Position numbers and translations under genes: made by a program. Below the pieces are notes generated by a model that saw nothing but the letters and a program-made list of their open reading frames with translations, was not told the DNA's origin and ran no database searches. A stretch of DNA of 64,000 nt from an uncultured Psychroserpens sp. (lineage in GTDB: Bacteria > Bacteroidota > Bacteroidia > Flavobacteriales > Flavobacteriaceae). Location: positions 1-64,000 of the forward strand of contig NZ_CANMRL010000006.1 in assembly GCF_947500255.1 (NCBI RefSeq), written 5' to 3'. Of this stretch, positions 17,739 through 25,794 are shown in pieces; position 1 is the first letter of the stretch, and each line of letters begins with the position of its first letter.

Positions 17739-18446
17739 ATGAAAAAGACGCTAACAGTTCTCGCTTTATTTTTTCTACTGTTTTCTTATGCTCAAGAGAA
17801 AACTATTACTATTGACTATACTGTTAAATACCTATCTCAAAATAAACGTAAAGGGACTACAGATACTATCACTGTTGGATTTGAAAAAAACGGCAAGTAT
17901 ATCTGGACCAACAGTAAAGCTTTGGCTAAAGATTTAGGTAAATCTATGTTTAGAAAAAAACCTGAACTATTAGAAAATTCAGATTTAGCTATCATCTATG
18001 ATTCAAAAAACGCTATGCTACTAATGTGCTTTGAATCAGGTGAAAATGAATTTTTCATGAATGTAGAATTATCAGCTATCATTCCTGGTCCTATACCAAA
18101 TGATGATGGTGAAGAGTTTGAATTGATTTCAGAAAAAACAGAAGAAACCATTACTATAGCTAACAGAGAAGCAACTCTTTATGATGTATATCCATCTCAT
18201 AAAAATTCGGAAACAATATCTGTTGCTTTGGATGAACGTATAAAAATTAATAATAATCTATTATTCAAAAAGTTTTTTGAAATCATGTTTGCCGCTGACG
18301 ATAATGCTAAATTATTAGGATTTAATATTCCTGATGGATTACTTATGAAAGTTGGCAGTGATGAAAAAACCTTAATAGAAGCATATACAGTCGACTCAAC
18401 AAAAAAAGAAATAACTATTAATTACAGTTTCAAAATCAAAGAATGA
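17739..18446 (+). CDS. Secreted protein of unknown function between the transketolase halves
   Basis: 235 aa with a signal peptide (MKKTLTVLALFFLLFSYAQ). I do not recognise a family. The body is rich in beta-type and charged segments (TITIDYTVKYLSQNKRKG...) and resembles GLPGLI/DUF4412-like secreted proteins only in general style. It is remarkable for its position: 1 nt after the transketolase N-subunit stop and overlapping the C-subunit start by 4 nt (ATGA), so it is translationally coupled on both sides. Nothing in the sequence links it to sugar metabolism. Confidence 0.8.
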   Translation: MKKTLTVLALFFLLFSYAQEKTITIDYTVKYLSQNKRKGTTDTITVGFEKNGKYIWTNSKALAKDLGKSMFRKKPELLENSDLAIIYDSKNAMLLMCFESGENEFFMNVELSAIIPGPIPNDDGEEFELISEKTEETITIANREATLYDVYPSHKNSETISVALDERIKINNNLLFKKFFEIMFAADDNAKLLGFNIPDGLLMKVGSDEKTLIEAYTVDSTKKEITINYSFKIKE

Positions 18447-19396
18447 AAACATACACAAACACAGGAAACAAAGATACACGCTCAGGTTTTGGAGCTGGAT
18501 TAACAGAATTAGGAAAAACTAATGAAAATGTCGTTGCACTTTGTGCCGACTTAATTGGTTCTCTAAAAATGGATGAATTTAAAGCCAATCATCCAGAGCG
18601 CTTTTTCCAAGTCGGTATTGCCGAAGCCAATATGATTGGATTAGCTGCAGGTATGACCATTGGTGGTAAAATTCCATTTACAGGAACTTTTGCTAACTTT
18701 TCAACAGGTCGTGTTTATGATCAAATTAGACAAAGTGTTGCCTATTCTGATAAAAATGTAAAAATTTGTGCATCGCATGCAGGCCTCACACTTGGAGAAG
18801 ATGGTGCAACACATCAAATTCTTGAAGATATTGGTTTAATGAAAATGCTACCAGGTATGACGGTTATCAATACCTGTGATTACAACCAAACAAAAGCAGC
18901 TACTATAGCTATTGCTAAACATCATGGACCTGTTTATTTACGTTTTGGTAGACCGAAAGTGGCTAACTTCACACCTGAAGATCAAAACTTTGAAATTGGT
19001 AAAGCGGTTCAACTTACCGAAGGGAATGATGTTACCATTGTTGCTACTGGACATTTAGTTTGGGAAGCTCTTGAAGCTGCAAAAACGTTAAATGACCAAG
19101 GTATTTCAGCCGAAGTTATCAATATCCATACGATTAAACCTTTAGATGATAAAGCCATCTTAGATTCTGTTTCAAAAACAGGATGCGTTGTTACTGCCGA
19201 AGAACATAACTATTTAGGTGGTTTAGGAGAAAGTGTTGCAAGAGTATTAGCTCAACACCAACCTACACCGCAAGAATTTGTAGCAACTAATGATACTTTT
19301 GGAGAATCTGGAACACCAGCTCAACTTATGGAAAAGTATGGTTTAAACGCCAATGCGATTGTAAAAGCAACTGAAACTGTGTTAAAAAGAAAGTAA
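18443..19396 (+). CDS. Transketolase, C-terminal (pyrimidine-binding) subunit
   Basis: 317 aa corresponding to the central and C-terminal domains of transketolase. Visible signatures are DTRSGFGAGLTELGKTN, the pyrimidine-domain FQVGIAEANMIGLAAGM with the catalytic Glu, TGTFANFSTGRVYDQIRQSVAYS, and the C-terminal fold with EVINIHTIKPLD. The ATG overlaps the stop of the preceding secreted-protein gene (ATGA). It pairs with the subunit at 16892-17737. A frameshifted single gene is excluded because each half has its own intact start and a whole gene lies between them. Confidence 0.93.
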   Translation: MKTYTNTGNKDTRSGFGAGLTELGKTNENVVALCADLIGSLKMDEFKANHPERFFQVGIAEANMIGLAAGMTIGGKIPFTGTFANFSTGRVYDQIRQSVAYSDKNVKICASHAGLTLGEDGATHQILEDIGLMKMLPGMTVINTCDYNQTKAATIAIAKHHGPVYLRFGRPKVANFTPEDQNFEIGKAVQLTEGNDVTIVATGHLVWEALEAAKTLNDQGISAEVINIHTIKPLDDKAILDSVSKTGCVVTAEEHNYLGGLGESVARVLAQHQPTPQEFVATNDTFGESGTPAQLMEKYGLNANAIVKATETVLKRK

Positions 19397-19397
19397 T

Positions 19398-19455
19398 AAT
19401 ATTCGTTTGGCAACGTTTTTGATACTATACATCAAAATCACAAAAAACGAATATT
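19398..19455 (+). repeat. Nested inverted repeat directly before a start codon
   Basis: AATATTCGTTT (19398-19408) is perfectly complementary to AAACGAATATT (19445-19455), which ends at the base before the ATG at 19456. Inside it, TTTTGAT and ATCAAAA form a second 7-bp stem with loop ACTATAC. It may terminate the transketolase transcript, bind a dimeric regulator, or hide the ribosome site of the barrel-protein gene. Confidence 0.5.
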
Positions 19456-20097
19456 ATGAAAATTTTAAAAAAGTTTCACGGGTACTTTATCAATAAAAGT
19501 GACGTGAGTAAAAACCTAATTATTTATACGTTTTTATTAACGTTGTTTTGTTTTAGTGCTAGTGCACAAACAGGAAGTTCATTTGGTATCAAAGGTGGAT
19601 TGAACTATAATGCCAATGGTGATTATTTTGAATCTATTGGTGACAACGCCCAAAATCCAGATCGTAACATAGGCTATCATATTGGTGTCTTCGGAAAGTT
19701 AGGTAACAAACTCTATTTTAGACCAGAGTTAATGTATACTAGTACAAAGAGTGATTATCAAGATGACTCTTTTGACATGAAAAAGATCGATGCTCCGCTC
19801 TTGGTTGGATTAAAAGTTATTGGACCTGTTAGTGTTTTTGGCGGACCATCATTACAATATATTTTAGATACCGAATTTGATGGTATCGATATTGATAATG
19901 TAGATGACGATTTTTCAATAGGACTAAACTTTGGTATTGGACTAAACCTAAATAAAATAGGAATTGATCTTCGTTATGAAAGAGGTTTTAATGATAATGA
20001 AGCAAATTTTATTGGTAATAACTTAGGCGAAGGTGTTGTAAGTAGAATAGATACAAGACCTGATCAATTGATTTTAAGCTTATCTATAGCTTTGTAA
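19456..20097 (+). CDS. Outer-membrane beta-barrel protein, PorT-like
   Basis: 213 aa. A basic N-terminus is followed by a hydrophobic segment ending in CFSASAQ (about residues 22-38), a late but plausible signal peptide. The mature part starts with SSFGIKGGLNYNANGD and alternates hydrophobic and polar residues to the end, with FGGPSLQYIL and LRYERGFN strands, ending in a barrel-like aromatic/hydrophobic residue pattern (LILSLSIAL). This is the small outer-membrane barrel/PorT family common in Bacteroidota. A shorter start is possible but would cut the signal peptide. It is followed by a terminator. Confidence 0.85.
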   Translation: MKILKKFHGYFINKSDVSKNLIIYTFLLTLFCFSASAQTGSSFGIKGGLNYNANGDYFESIGDNAQNPDRNIGYHIGVFGKLGNKLYFRPELMYTSTKSDYQDDSFDMKKIDAPLLVGLKVIGPVSVFGGPSLQYILDTEFDGIDIDNVDDDFSIGLNFGIGLNLNKIGIDLRYERGFNDNEANFIGNNLGEGVVSRIDTRPDQLILSLSIAL

Positions 20098-20114
20098 TAA
20101 GAAAAATTAAACAC

Positions 20115-20144
20115 AAAAAAGACGCCTAATCAGCGTCTTTTTTT
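20115..20144. terminator. Bidirectional terminator
   Basis: GACGC (20121-20125) pairs with GCGTC (20133-20137), extended by A6 and T7 runs, around the loop CTAATCA. It sits between the convergent barrel gene (+) and FKBP lipoprotein gene (-). Confidence 0.85.
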
Positions 20145-20162
20145 ATTATACTTATTTTTATT

Positions 20163-21107
20163 TTAAGAATCTTGATTGCTCTCTGTAGAGTCCTCATCTA
20201 AATAATTTGGAATACCATCTCCATCTGTATCATCATTAGTAGGATCTCCATCATTATCGATGTCTTCATTAATAGTTAACACGCCATCACCATCATCATC
20301 TGGATCAAAAAAGTTAGGTACACTATCATCATCTGTATCATCATCATTAACACTCTCGTTTCCATTTAAATCTTCGAGGTGAGATAATACACCATCATTG
20401 TCATGGTCATTAGCTTCAGCTGCATATAATTCAAACTTAAATATTAAATTAGAATACACTGGAACCCCAAAAGGAGGAGCTGCATAATATGCTAAACCAG
20501 AAGGTATAAACATTACGCCCAATCCATAACCTGAATAATCAACAGTACCATCTTCATTAATGATAAAGTCTGATGCCGTATTAAATCTAGGAATAACATT
20601 TCTCCAACCTTCAATTAAACCTGTTAAATCAAAAGGAAGATTAGGATTTACGGAGCTATCAAATACAACTTCATCCATTAGATTTCCAGAATAAATTAAC
20701 CTAATATTATCTGTAAAATTAGGACTGTATTCCCCATCTCCTTGGTTTAAATTAAGAATATAGAATTCGTACTCTGTCTCCTCAAAGGTTCTGGTAAATG
20801 TATCTACTGCATCTATCAATAACGTATTTTCATCTGGATCTGGTAATGGTAAATAATTACCATTATCATCTTGAGGCAATTCTGTAATTACGATTTCGTC
20901 TATAGTATGATCTCCAGGAGTTTCAAAAACAGATGAGTTGTAATAATGAGTTTGGAAGTAACCAATTAAAGAGTCATTATCCACAACTTGCTGCTCTGTT
21001 CTATCTCTTTCTGGTATAAGACTCACCTCTGGGTCATCAGGCTTGCAGGCGAAAAAAGACAGCACCGAAAGCGTAACAACTGCTACTACATTTTTTAATT
21101 TTATCAT
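20163..21107 (-). CDS. FKBP-type PPIase-like lipoprotein with thrombospondin type-3 repeats
   Basis: The start chosen (21107) gives a classic lipoprotein signal, MIKLKNVVAVVTLSVLSFFAC, with lipobox cysteine; the frame is open 14 codons further upstream but that would bury the signal. Residues of about 65-225 contain an FKBP-like domain (FDLTGLIEGWRNVIPRF ... MFIPSGLAYY), a fold that isomerises proline bonds, although several active-site aromatics look replaced. The last 75 residues are Asp-rich calcium-binding thrombospondin type-3 repeats (DHDNDGVLSH, DPDDDGDGVLT, DTDGDGIPNYLD). Likely anchored at the outer membrane, facing outwards or periplasm. Role unknown. Confidence 0.82.
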   Translation of the reverse strand: MIKLKNVVAVVTLSVLSFFACKPDDPEVSLIPERDRTEQQVVDNDSLIGYFQTHYYNSSVFETPGDHTIDEIVITELPQDDNGNYLPLPDPDENTLLIDAVDTFTRTFEETEYEFYILNLNQGDGEYSPNFTDNIRLIYSGNLMDEVVFDSSVNPNLPFDLTGLIEGWRNVIPRFNTASDFIINEDGTVDYSGYGLGVMFIPSGLAYYAAPPFGVPVYSNLIFKFELYAAEANDHDNDGVLSHLEDLNGNESVNDDDTDDDSVPNFFDPDDDGDGVLTINEDIDNDGDPTNDDTDGDGIPNYLDEDSTESNQDS

Positions 21108-21230
21108 GATTAAATTTTTCTTTAATTCAAATAAATTTGAATCGTTCAATATTGCTTATTTTTATCACGCAAGATACAATAATATAATATTTTTGCGCAA
21201 TACAATTAACGTCAATTTCACAGTTTTAAT

Positions 21231-21611
21231 ATGCGAGTCGATAAATACTTATGGTGCATTAGATATTGCAAAACAAGAAGTATAGCAACAAATGCTTGTA
21301 AAAAAGGGCATGTGAAGGTAAACGGACTAGTTGTTAAACCTAGCAGAGAGGTCTATCCTACTGATAAAATTGAATTTAGAAAAGACCAAATTAACTATCA
21401 AATTATCGTTAATGATTTACCTGAAAGTCGTGTTGGTGCAAAACTTGTAGATATATATAGAACTGATGTCACACCAAAAGAAGCATTTGAAGCCAAAGAC
21501 ATGCTAAAATATTCTAAGGATTATTACCGAAAAAAAGGAGTTGGAAGACCTACTAAAAAAGACCGAAGGGATATTGATGATTTTTATGATACACCCGAAG
21601 AAGATATCTAA
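21231..21611 (+). CDS. S4-domain RNA-binding protein (Hsp15-like)
   Basis: 126 aa. It begins MRVDKYLWCIRYCKTRSIATNACKKGHVKVNG, which is the S4 RNA-binding alpha-L fold, followed by a short basic tail ending in GVGRPTKKDRRDIDDFYD. This matches heat-shock protein 15 (HslR) relatives, which bind stalled 50S subunits carrying nascent tRNA. The start is the first Met and gives the S4 motif immediately. It is followed 57 nt later by a phosphoribosyltransferase gene on the same strand. Confidence 0.9.
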   Translation: MRVDKYLWCIRYCKTRSIATNACKKGHVKVNGLVVKPSREVYPTDKIEFRKDQINYQIIVNDLPESRVGAKLVDIYRTDVTPKEAFEAKDMLKYSKDYYRKKGVGRPTKKDRRDIDDFYDTPEEDI

Positions 21612-21668
21612 ATTTAATACGCTCACTAATAAAACTGTTTTTTATCTTTGAAGAAATAATTCCTAAGT

Positions 21669-22172
21669 ATGAGTCTTACTAAAAACATTATCTTGAATCA
21701 TCAAGAAATTCAGCATAAAATCAAACGTATTGCATATCAAATTTATGAAAGTAATGTGTATGAAAACGAAATTATTTTAGCTGGAATTGAAAACAACGGC
21801 TACATACTTGCAAAAAAACTAAAGCAAAGTCTTGAAAAGATTTCAGATTTAAAACCAATACTTTGCAAAGTTAAGATTGACAAGAAAAACCCACTTTCTG
21901 AAATAAAAACATCATTGAATCAAGAAGAATACATTAATAAATCTATTGTATTAATTGATGACGTATTAAATTCTGGCAGTACTTTAATTTATGGTGTAAA
22001 ACACTTTTTGGATGTTCCATTAAAACAATTCAAAACCGCTGTTTTGGTTAATCGAAATCACAAAAAGTACCCTGTAAAGGCAGATTTTAAAGGGATTTCT
22101 TTGTCTACATCGCTTCATGAGCACGTTGAGATTATTTTATCAGGAAAAGTATACGAAGCCTATTTAAAATAA
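21669..22172 (+). CDS. Phosphoribosyltransferase (PyrR-like)
   Basis: 167-aa type I phosphoribosyltransferase. The PRPP-binding loop is clear as VLIDDVLNSGSTL, preceded by an early ILAGIENNGYILAKKL strand-loop that binds pyrophosphate. The family includes PyrR and hypoxanthine/uracil phosphoribosyltransferases; size and loop favour a PyrR-like protein, but regulator versus enzyme cannot be told. Its 3' end overlaps the convergent aroK gene by 9 nt. Confidence 0.88.
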   Translation: MSLTKNIILNHQEIQHKIKRIAYQIYESNVYENEIILAGIENNGYILAKKLKQSLEKISDLKPILCKVKIDKKNPLSEIKTSLNQEEYINKSIVLIDDVLNSGSTLIYGVKHFLDVPLKQFKTAVLVNRNHKKYPVKADFKGISLSTSLHEHVEIILSGKVYEAYLK

Positions 22173-22682
22173 TTGTGCTACAAGCTCTTCAACAACCTCA
22201 TCAACAGATTTGTTATCGGTTTTTATACTCAAGTGTGCTTGCTCATAAAAAGGAGCTCGCTCAAATAAATGTTTACCAATAAACTCATTAAGCTCTGCAA
22301 TAGATTCTATATGAGAAATCAATGGTCGCTTTACTCTTTCCTTATACAAACGTGCAGACAATGTTGGTATTATAGCTTTTAAGTAGATGGATTGCGTATT
22401 GTTTGAATGTAAAAGCTTTTCCATATTATTACCATAGCAAGGTGTTCCTCCACCAAGTGATATAATGGTATGTTCTAAACCAATAACATTATCAAGATAC
22501 TTGGCTTCGGCTTTTCTAAAATATATTTCGCCTTTGGTTTCAAAAATAGTCGCAATGGTCGCTTTTTCATTTTCTTCGATAAATTCGTCAAAATCTAAAT
22601 AGGCATAGTTTAAAACTTCAGCCAATTTCTTGCCAATTACTGATTTTCCAGAACCCATATATCCAACTAAAAACAAAGTCAT
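22164..22682 (-). CDS. aroK: Shikimate kinase
   Basis: 172-aa cytoplasmic enzyme that phosphorylates shikimate in the chorismate pathway. Walker A is GYMGSGKS at residues 7-14; the shikimate-binding Asp appears in LDFDEFIEE, and the SLGGGTP segment holds the substrate-binding glycines. The lid and C-terminal RAPFYEQA segment (adenine loop/Arg) are present. Length is normal. It ends overlapping the convergent phosphoribosyltransferase gene and its 5' end faces the tRNA-Lys promoter. Confidence 0.96.
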   Translation of the reverse strand: MTLFLVGYMGSGKSVIGKKLAEVLNYAYLDFDEFIEENEKATIATIFETKGEIYFRKAEAKYLDNVIGLEHTIISLGGGTPCYGNNMEKLLHSNNTQSIYLKAIIPTLSARLYKERVKRPLISHIESIAELNEFIGKHLFERAPFYEQAHLSIKTDNKSVDEVVEELVAQLF

Positions 22683-22758
22683 TTTCTCGTTATAAATTGA
22701 TAATTAAAAACATAAGATATGCAATCACAAAAAAACGAAAAATTATCTAAAAATAGGT

Positions 22759-22788
22759 TTGGAATATTAATTAATCGTTTTATATTTG
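22759..22788 (+). promoter_or_regulatory. Promoter of tRNA-Lys
   Basis: TTG (22759-22761), a 19-nt spacer and TATATTTG (22781-22788) match the Bacteroidota consensus exactly. Transcription would start about 22795, 18 nt before the tRNA. Confidence 0.75.
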
Positions 22789-22812
22789 CACCCTCGTTTA
22801 GAGAAACTTATT

Positions 22813-22885
22813 GACTTGGTAGCTCAGTTGGTAGAGCATCTCCCTTTTAAGGAGAGGGTCCTGGGTTCGAGCCCCAGCCAAGTCA
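22813..22885 (+). tRNA. tRNA-Lys (anticodon TTT)
   Basis: A full cloverleaf can be drawn: acceptor GACTTGG with CCAAGTC plus discriminator A, D-arm AGCTCAGTTGGTAGAGC, anticodon arm TCTCC-CTTTTAA-GGAGA with TTT, and T-arm with GGTTCGAGCCC-type loop. CCA is not encoded. The last 12 bases of the gene plus one following base are duplicated at 26887-26899, marking this gene as the integration site of a genomic island that leaves the tRNA intact. Confidence 0.97.
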
Positions 22886-22886
22886 C
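22874..22886 (+). repeat. Left attachment repeat (attL), tRNA-Lys 3' end
   Basis: CCAGCCAAGTCAC covers the 3' end of tRNA-Lys plus one base. The identical 13-mer occurs at 26887-26899, 4.0 kb away, in the same orientation. Confidence 0.75.
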
Positions 22887-22901
22887 GAAAAAATTTGATT
22901 T

Positions 22902-22936
22902 AAAATCCTGACTATCAGATAGTTAGGATTTTTTTT
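22902..22936 (+). terminator. Rho-independent terminator inside attL side of island
   Basis: AATCCTGACTAT pairs with ATAGTTAGGATT (one G-U) and is followed by eight T. It now ends the tRNA-Lys transcript 17 nt after the tRNA; it lies on the island side of attL. Confidence 0.88.
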
Positions 22937-23096
22937 GACCCCATCGGAGTCACAATTTTCAAATTGTATTTCATCTAAACAATTGATTTTCAATTAGTTA
23001 ATTTTTTTATTTTTTCTCAAACTACCCAGAAACTACCCAACTTTTTTCTATGGGGAGTTTCATCAAAATATACCCTTTTTATCTTTATCTTTGAGT

Positions 23097-23282
23097 ATGA
23101 AAAACAATTCTAAAACAATTGAAAGCATTAACGAGGGAAAAACGTCACTGAGGCTAAAAATAGTTGTAGTTTCTCTATCACTTATTTTTTTAGTAACTCC
23201 CTTGTATGAGTTTTTACCTCATTTTACTCCTGTAAATGCTAGTCATTGGTGTTGTCAACCGCAGTTCTGTGATTTTCATTAA
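23097..23282 (+). CDS. Small putative membrane peptide
   Basis: 61 codons from the ATG at 23097, with one hydrophobic segment (about residues 24-40, VVVSLSLIFLVTPLY) and a Cys-rich end (HWCCQPQFCDFH). A TATCTTTG box at 23086-23093 ends only 3 nt before the ATG, so either the message is leaderless or the frame is chance. No family recognised. It lies at the left end of the tRNA-Lys island. Confidence 0.3.
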   Translation: MKNNSKTIESINEGKTSLRLKIVVVSLSLIFLVTPLYEFLPHFTPVNASHWCCQPQFCDFH

Positions 23283-23325
23283 TTTTTTTTATCCATTGTC
23301 AGCAAGTAAATAGTAAACACAAAAA

Positions 23326-23805
23326 ATGAATAATCCATTATTAAACAATGCCATATCGTTTAAAAAAGCTGGATTAAGGTGTCTTGAAGAAAGAGAAATT
23401 GATAAGCATTCTTATGAAATGTTAATGACACCAGTTGTAGTTAACTTATCATTTTCATTAGAATTGTATTTAAAGAATGTTTTGCAATTAAAAGGTGTTA
23501 ATTTTGGTAGGACGCACCATTTATACCAATTATTTGATCTACTAGATCCAGATACCAAAGATCAAATACAAAAATCCTATTTCATTAAGAGTAAATATAG
23601 ATACGTAGACACAAAAGACAAACCATATGAGATGTTTCTAAATTGGTTTGAAGATATGTTAAATAATCACTCAAATCTATTTGTAAAATGGAGATATAGT
23701 CATGAAAGATTAGAAAATGAAGTCTTAGAATGTGATTATGGATTTCTCTTAAAATTAATTGGTATGCTTGAAGATCTATCTAATCGCCTATCCTCACATG
23801 AATAG
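23326..23805 (+). CDS. HEPN-domain-like protein
   Basis: 159-aa, mostly helical protein without signal peptide. Its core (LSFSLELYLKNVLQLKG, then RTHHLYQLFDLLD) follows the common HEPN pattern SxELxLKxxLxxxG...HxLxxLFxxL. Near the C-terminus FVKWRYSHE resembles the Arg/Tyr segment of such domains. HEPN proteins are often RNases or toxins in defence and toxin-antitoxin systems. A canonical RxxxxH is not obvious (the closest is R-Y-S-H), so catalysis is uncertain. It is the first clear cargo gene of the island, about 120 nt before the kinase gene on the same strand. Confidence 0.65.
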   Translation: MNNPLLNNAISFKKAGLRCLEEREIDKHSYEMLMTPVVVNLSFSLELYLKNVLQLKGVNFGRTHHLYQLFDLLDPDTKDQIQKSYFIKSKYRYVDTKDKPYEMFLNWFEDMLNNHSNLFVKWRYSHERLENEVLECDYGFLLKLIGMLEDLSNRLSSHE

Positions 23806-23851
23806 GTAGTAGCACAATAAATAATACGAATTTTCCTCAGATCCGTCCCCA

Positions 23852-23906
23852 TTTGCTATCTTAGTTGCTAAACGCGATTAACCTTTAACAAATACGTTAG
23901 TTGCAA
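23852..23906 (+). repeat. Cassette-junction-like repeat H (after HEPN gene)
   Basis: TTTGCTATCTTAG (23852-23864) and ACAAATACGTTAGTTGCAA (23888-23906) are 23 nt apart. The junction after the kinase gene has TTTGTTAACTTAG and ACAAATTCGTTGTGTCAA 25 nt apart. Same order and spacing between different genes suggests a repeated boundary element. Confidence 0.5.
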
Positions 23907-23928
23907 GACCAAAAACCTATCCTTTTAC

Positions 23929-25638
23929 ATGCAAAAAAGATTAAAAAAAAATCAAAAGTTTAATGATTGGCAACTTACAAAAAAGTTGGGTCGTGGTGGA
24001 AATGGTGAAGTATGGGAAGCAACAAATGATAAAAAAGAAATTGTTGCTATAAAATTTTTAAAAAAAATTAAAGAAAAAGATTATAGTCGTTTTATAGACG
24101 AAATCTTAATCTTAGAAAGGCATTCTGAAGTAAAAGGAATTATGCCATTATTAGACAAGTTTCTTCCAGAAAATTTGGAGTCTGATATTCCTTATTACAT
24201 AATGCCTATAGCTCAACCTCTAACAAGTTGGCTAAAGTCTATGACTTTAAAAGGAAAAATAAAGGTTTTTCTAAAAATCATTAAAACACTTAAGAATCTT
24301 CATGAATTAGGAATATCTCATCGCGATTTAAAACCAGCAAATATTTTAGTCATTGACAATCAACCAGTAATAGCAGATTTTGGTTTGGTTCACTATCCTA
24401 AAAAAAAGAATATAACACCTCGGAATGAAAATGTTGGACCAAAATGGACTATGGCACCAGAAATGAGAAGAATAGCATCTTCTTCTGATGGTTTAAAAGC
24501 AGATGTTTATTCAATTGCCAAAACACTTTGGATTTTAATATCAGAGGAGAATAAAGGTTTTGATGGTCAATATAGTTCAAACTCGATTTTATCTATAAGT
24601 AAATACTATCCTGAGGAATATCTCTTGCCTATCGAGAATATACTAACGATATGCACAGATAATGACCCTGAAGAAAGACCAGATTGTTTTGAACTAATTA
24701 TTTTGCTAGAAGAATGGTTAATGTTAGAAGATAATACTATTGACAAAAGTTTACATCAATGGATTTCTCTTCAAAAGACATTATTCACAAATTCAATTCC
24801 AAAAAGCTGTTCCTGGGAGAAGATCTCAGATATTATTCTAGTTTTGAATTTGATTTGTATGTATAAAAATCTGAATCATGCTTTTTTTCCAAATGGTGGT
24901 GGTCTAGACTTATATCATGTAAAACAAGCAAATGAAAAAGGTTGTATTGAACTTAATTTTAGTGGTATAATTGAAATAATTAAACCAAAAACTCTTTATT
25001 ACGAATCATTTTCCAAATCACCAGAATGGAACTATTTCCGTTTAGAGATAGATAAACTTAAACCTGCTTATATAGAAGCAAATGATTATGCTGACAAGTC
25101 AGAGGACAGTACATCAGAATATGAGGAAATTAGCGAATTAATGCCTGGAAGATATTTTCCTTTCAATATCTTAGAAAATAAAAATTTTTATCGTGATTCA
25201 TATCCTATAAATAAGTTCTCTAGGCACGTAGTACGATGGTTTAAAGGAAATTTTGTTTTTTTCTGTAAAAGCTCACCTTATAACAGAGCTTCTTCAACTT
25301 ATGATGGAAGACATAACAATATGGATGCTTTAGCATTTAGGAGATATATTGATGAATGTGTTGATTTATATACTAAAGAAGTAAATGATATAGAAGTTTT
25401 AACAGAAGAAGAGGAGAAAGAAAAAATACGTAAAAAAAGTATTGAAGATAATCAAAATAGAGTATTCAAAGAAGAGGTTTTCGTTTGTTATGGTTGTGGT
25501 CAATTTGTTTATGAAAAAGGAGATTTGCTAAATAAAGAAGATTTAGTTAGGATCAACAAAATCGTTGACGATTATGGACATGAGACTATAAGTCAAACTT
25601 ATGGCAATTGCTGTTTCAAAGATGGTTGGTACAGATAG
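23929..25638 (+). CDS. Serine/threonine protein kinase with unrecognised C-terminal region
   Basis: 569 aa. Residues 14-275 form a complete Hanks-type kinase: glycine loop GRGGNGEVW (21-29), Lys42 in VAIKF, HRDLKPAN (131-138), DFG at 150-152 and APE at 176-178, so it should be active. There is no membrane segment, PASTA or other standard sensor. Residues 280-569 match no family I know; near the end CYGCG (Cys520, Cys523) and a Cys pair at 561-562 could form a metal site. Such cytoplasmic kinases with novel C-termini occur in phage-defence modules. Neighbours are the HEPN-like gene (123 nt upstream) and a DUF2971 gene (156 nt downstream). Confidence 0.88.
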   Translation: MQKRLKKNQKFNDWQLTKKLGRGGNGEVWEATNDKKEIVAIKFLKKIKEKDYSRFIDEILILERHSEVKGIMPLLDKFLPENLESDIPYYIMPIAQPLTSWLKSMTLKGKIKVFLKIIKTLKNLHELGISHRDLKPANILVIDNQPVIADFGLVHYPKKKNITPRNENVGPKWTMAPEMRRIASSSDGLKADVYSIAKTLWILISEENKGFDGQYSSNSILSISKYYPEEYLLPIENILTICTDNDPEERPDCFELIILLEEWLMLEDNTIDKSLHQWISLQKTLFTNSIPKSCSWEKISDIILVLNLICMYKNLNHAFFPNGGGLDLYHVKQANEKGCIELNFSGIIEIIKPKTLYYESFSKSPEWNYFRLEIDKLKPAYIEANDYADKSEDSTSEYEEISELMPGRYFPFNILENKNFYRDSYPINKFSRHVVRWFKGNFVFFCKSSPYNRASSTYDGRHNNMDALAFRRYIDECVDLYTKEVNDIEVLTEEEEKEKIRKKSIEDNQNRVFKEEVFVCYGCGQFVYEKGDLLNKEDLVRINKIVDDYGHETISQTYGNCCFKDGWYR

Positions 25639-25654
25639 TCCAGTAGCTAACAAC

Positions 25655-25778
25655 GTGTATAGTTAATGTTAGTTCTGTAAGTACTCGGAAAATCCTACGG
25701 ATTTCTCTCCGTTTCGTTTTCTTTTGTTAACTTAGATCTAGCCAAAACAACTATCCATACACAAATTCGTTGTGTCAA
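25655..25778 (+). repeat. Cassette-junction-like repeat K (after kinase gene)
   Basis: The spacer has an imperfect dyad: AACAACGTGTATAGTTAATG at the left and, at the right, CAACTATCCATACACAAATTCG, whose reverse complement carries the same ACAACG...TGTAT...TAGTT order. The central part (25715-25747) matches 49765-49797 at 28 of 33 positions, and the right part matches repeat H. It looks like a mobile-cassette boundary, but canonical attC core boxes were not found. Confidence 0.5.
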
Positions 25779-25794
25779 ATAATACTAACCAAAA

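Noticed and set aside
16892-19396. Transketolase interrupted by an insertion or frameshift
   Set aside because: Both halves have separate intact starts and stops and match the known two-subunit form of transketolase; a complete gene lies between them.
22937-22953. GACCCCATCGGAGTCAC as a second att or tRNA fragment
   Set aside because: It shares only a short AGTCAC end with the tRNA-Lys repeat and cannot be folded into a tRNA arm; probably chance.
25655-25778. Canonical integron attC site
   Set aside because: No GTTRRRY/RYYYAAC core pair could be placed at the ends of the dyad and no IntI gene is in the window; kept only as a cassette-like repeat.
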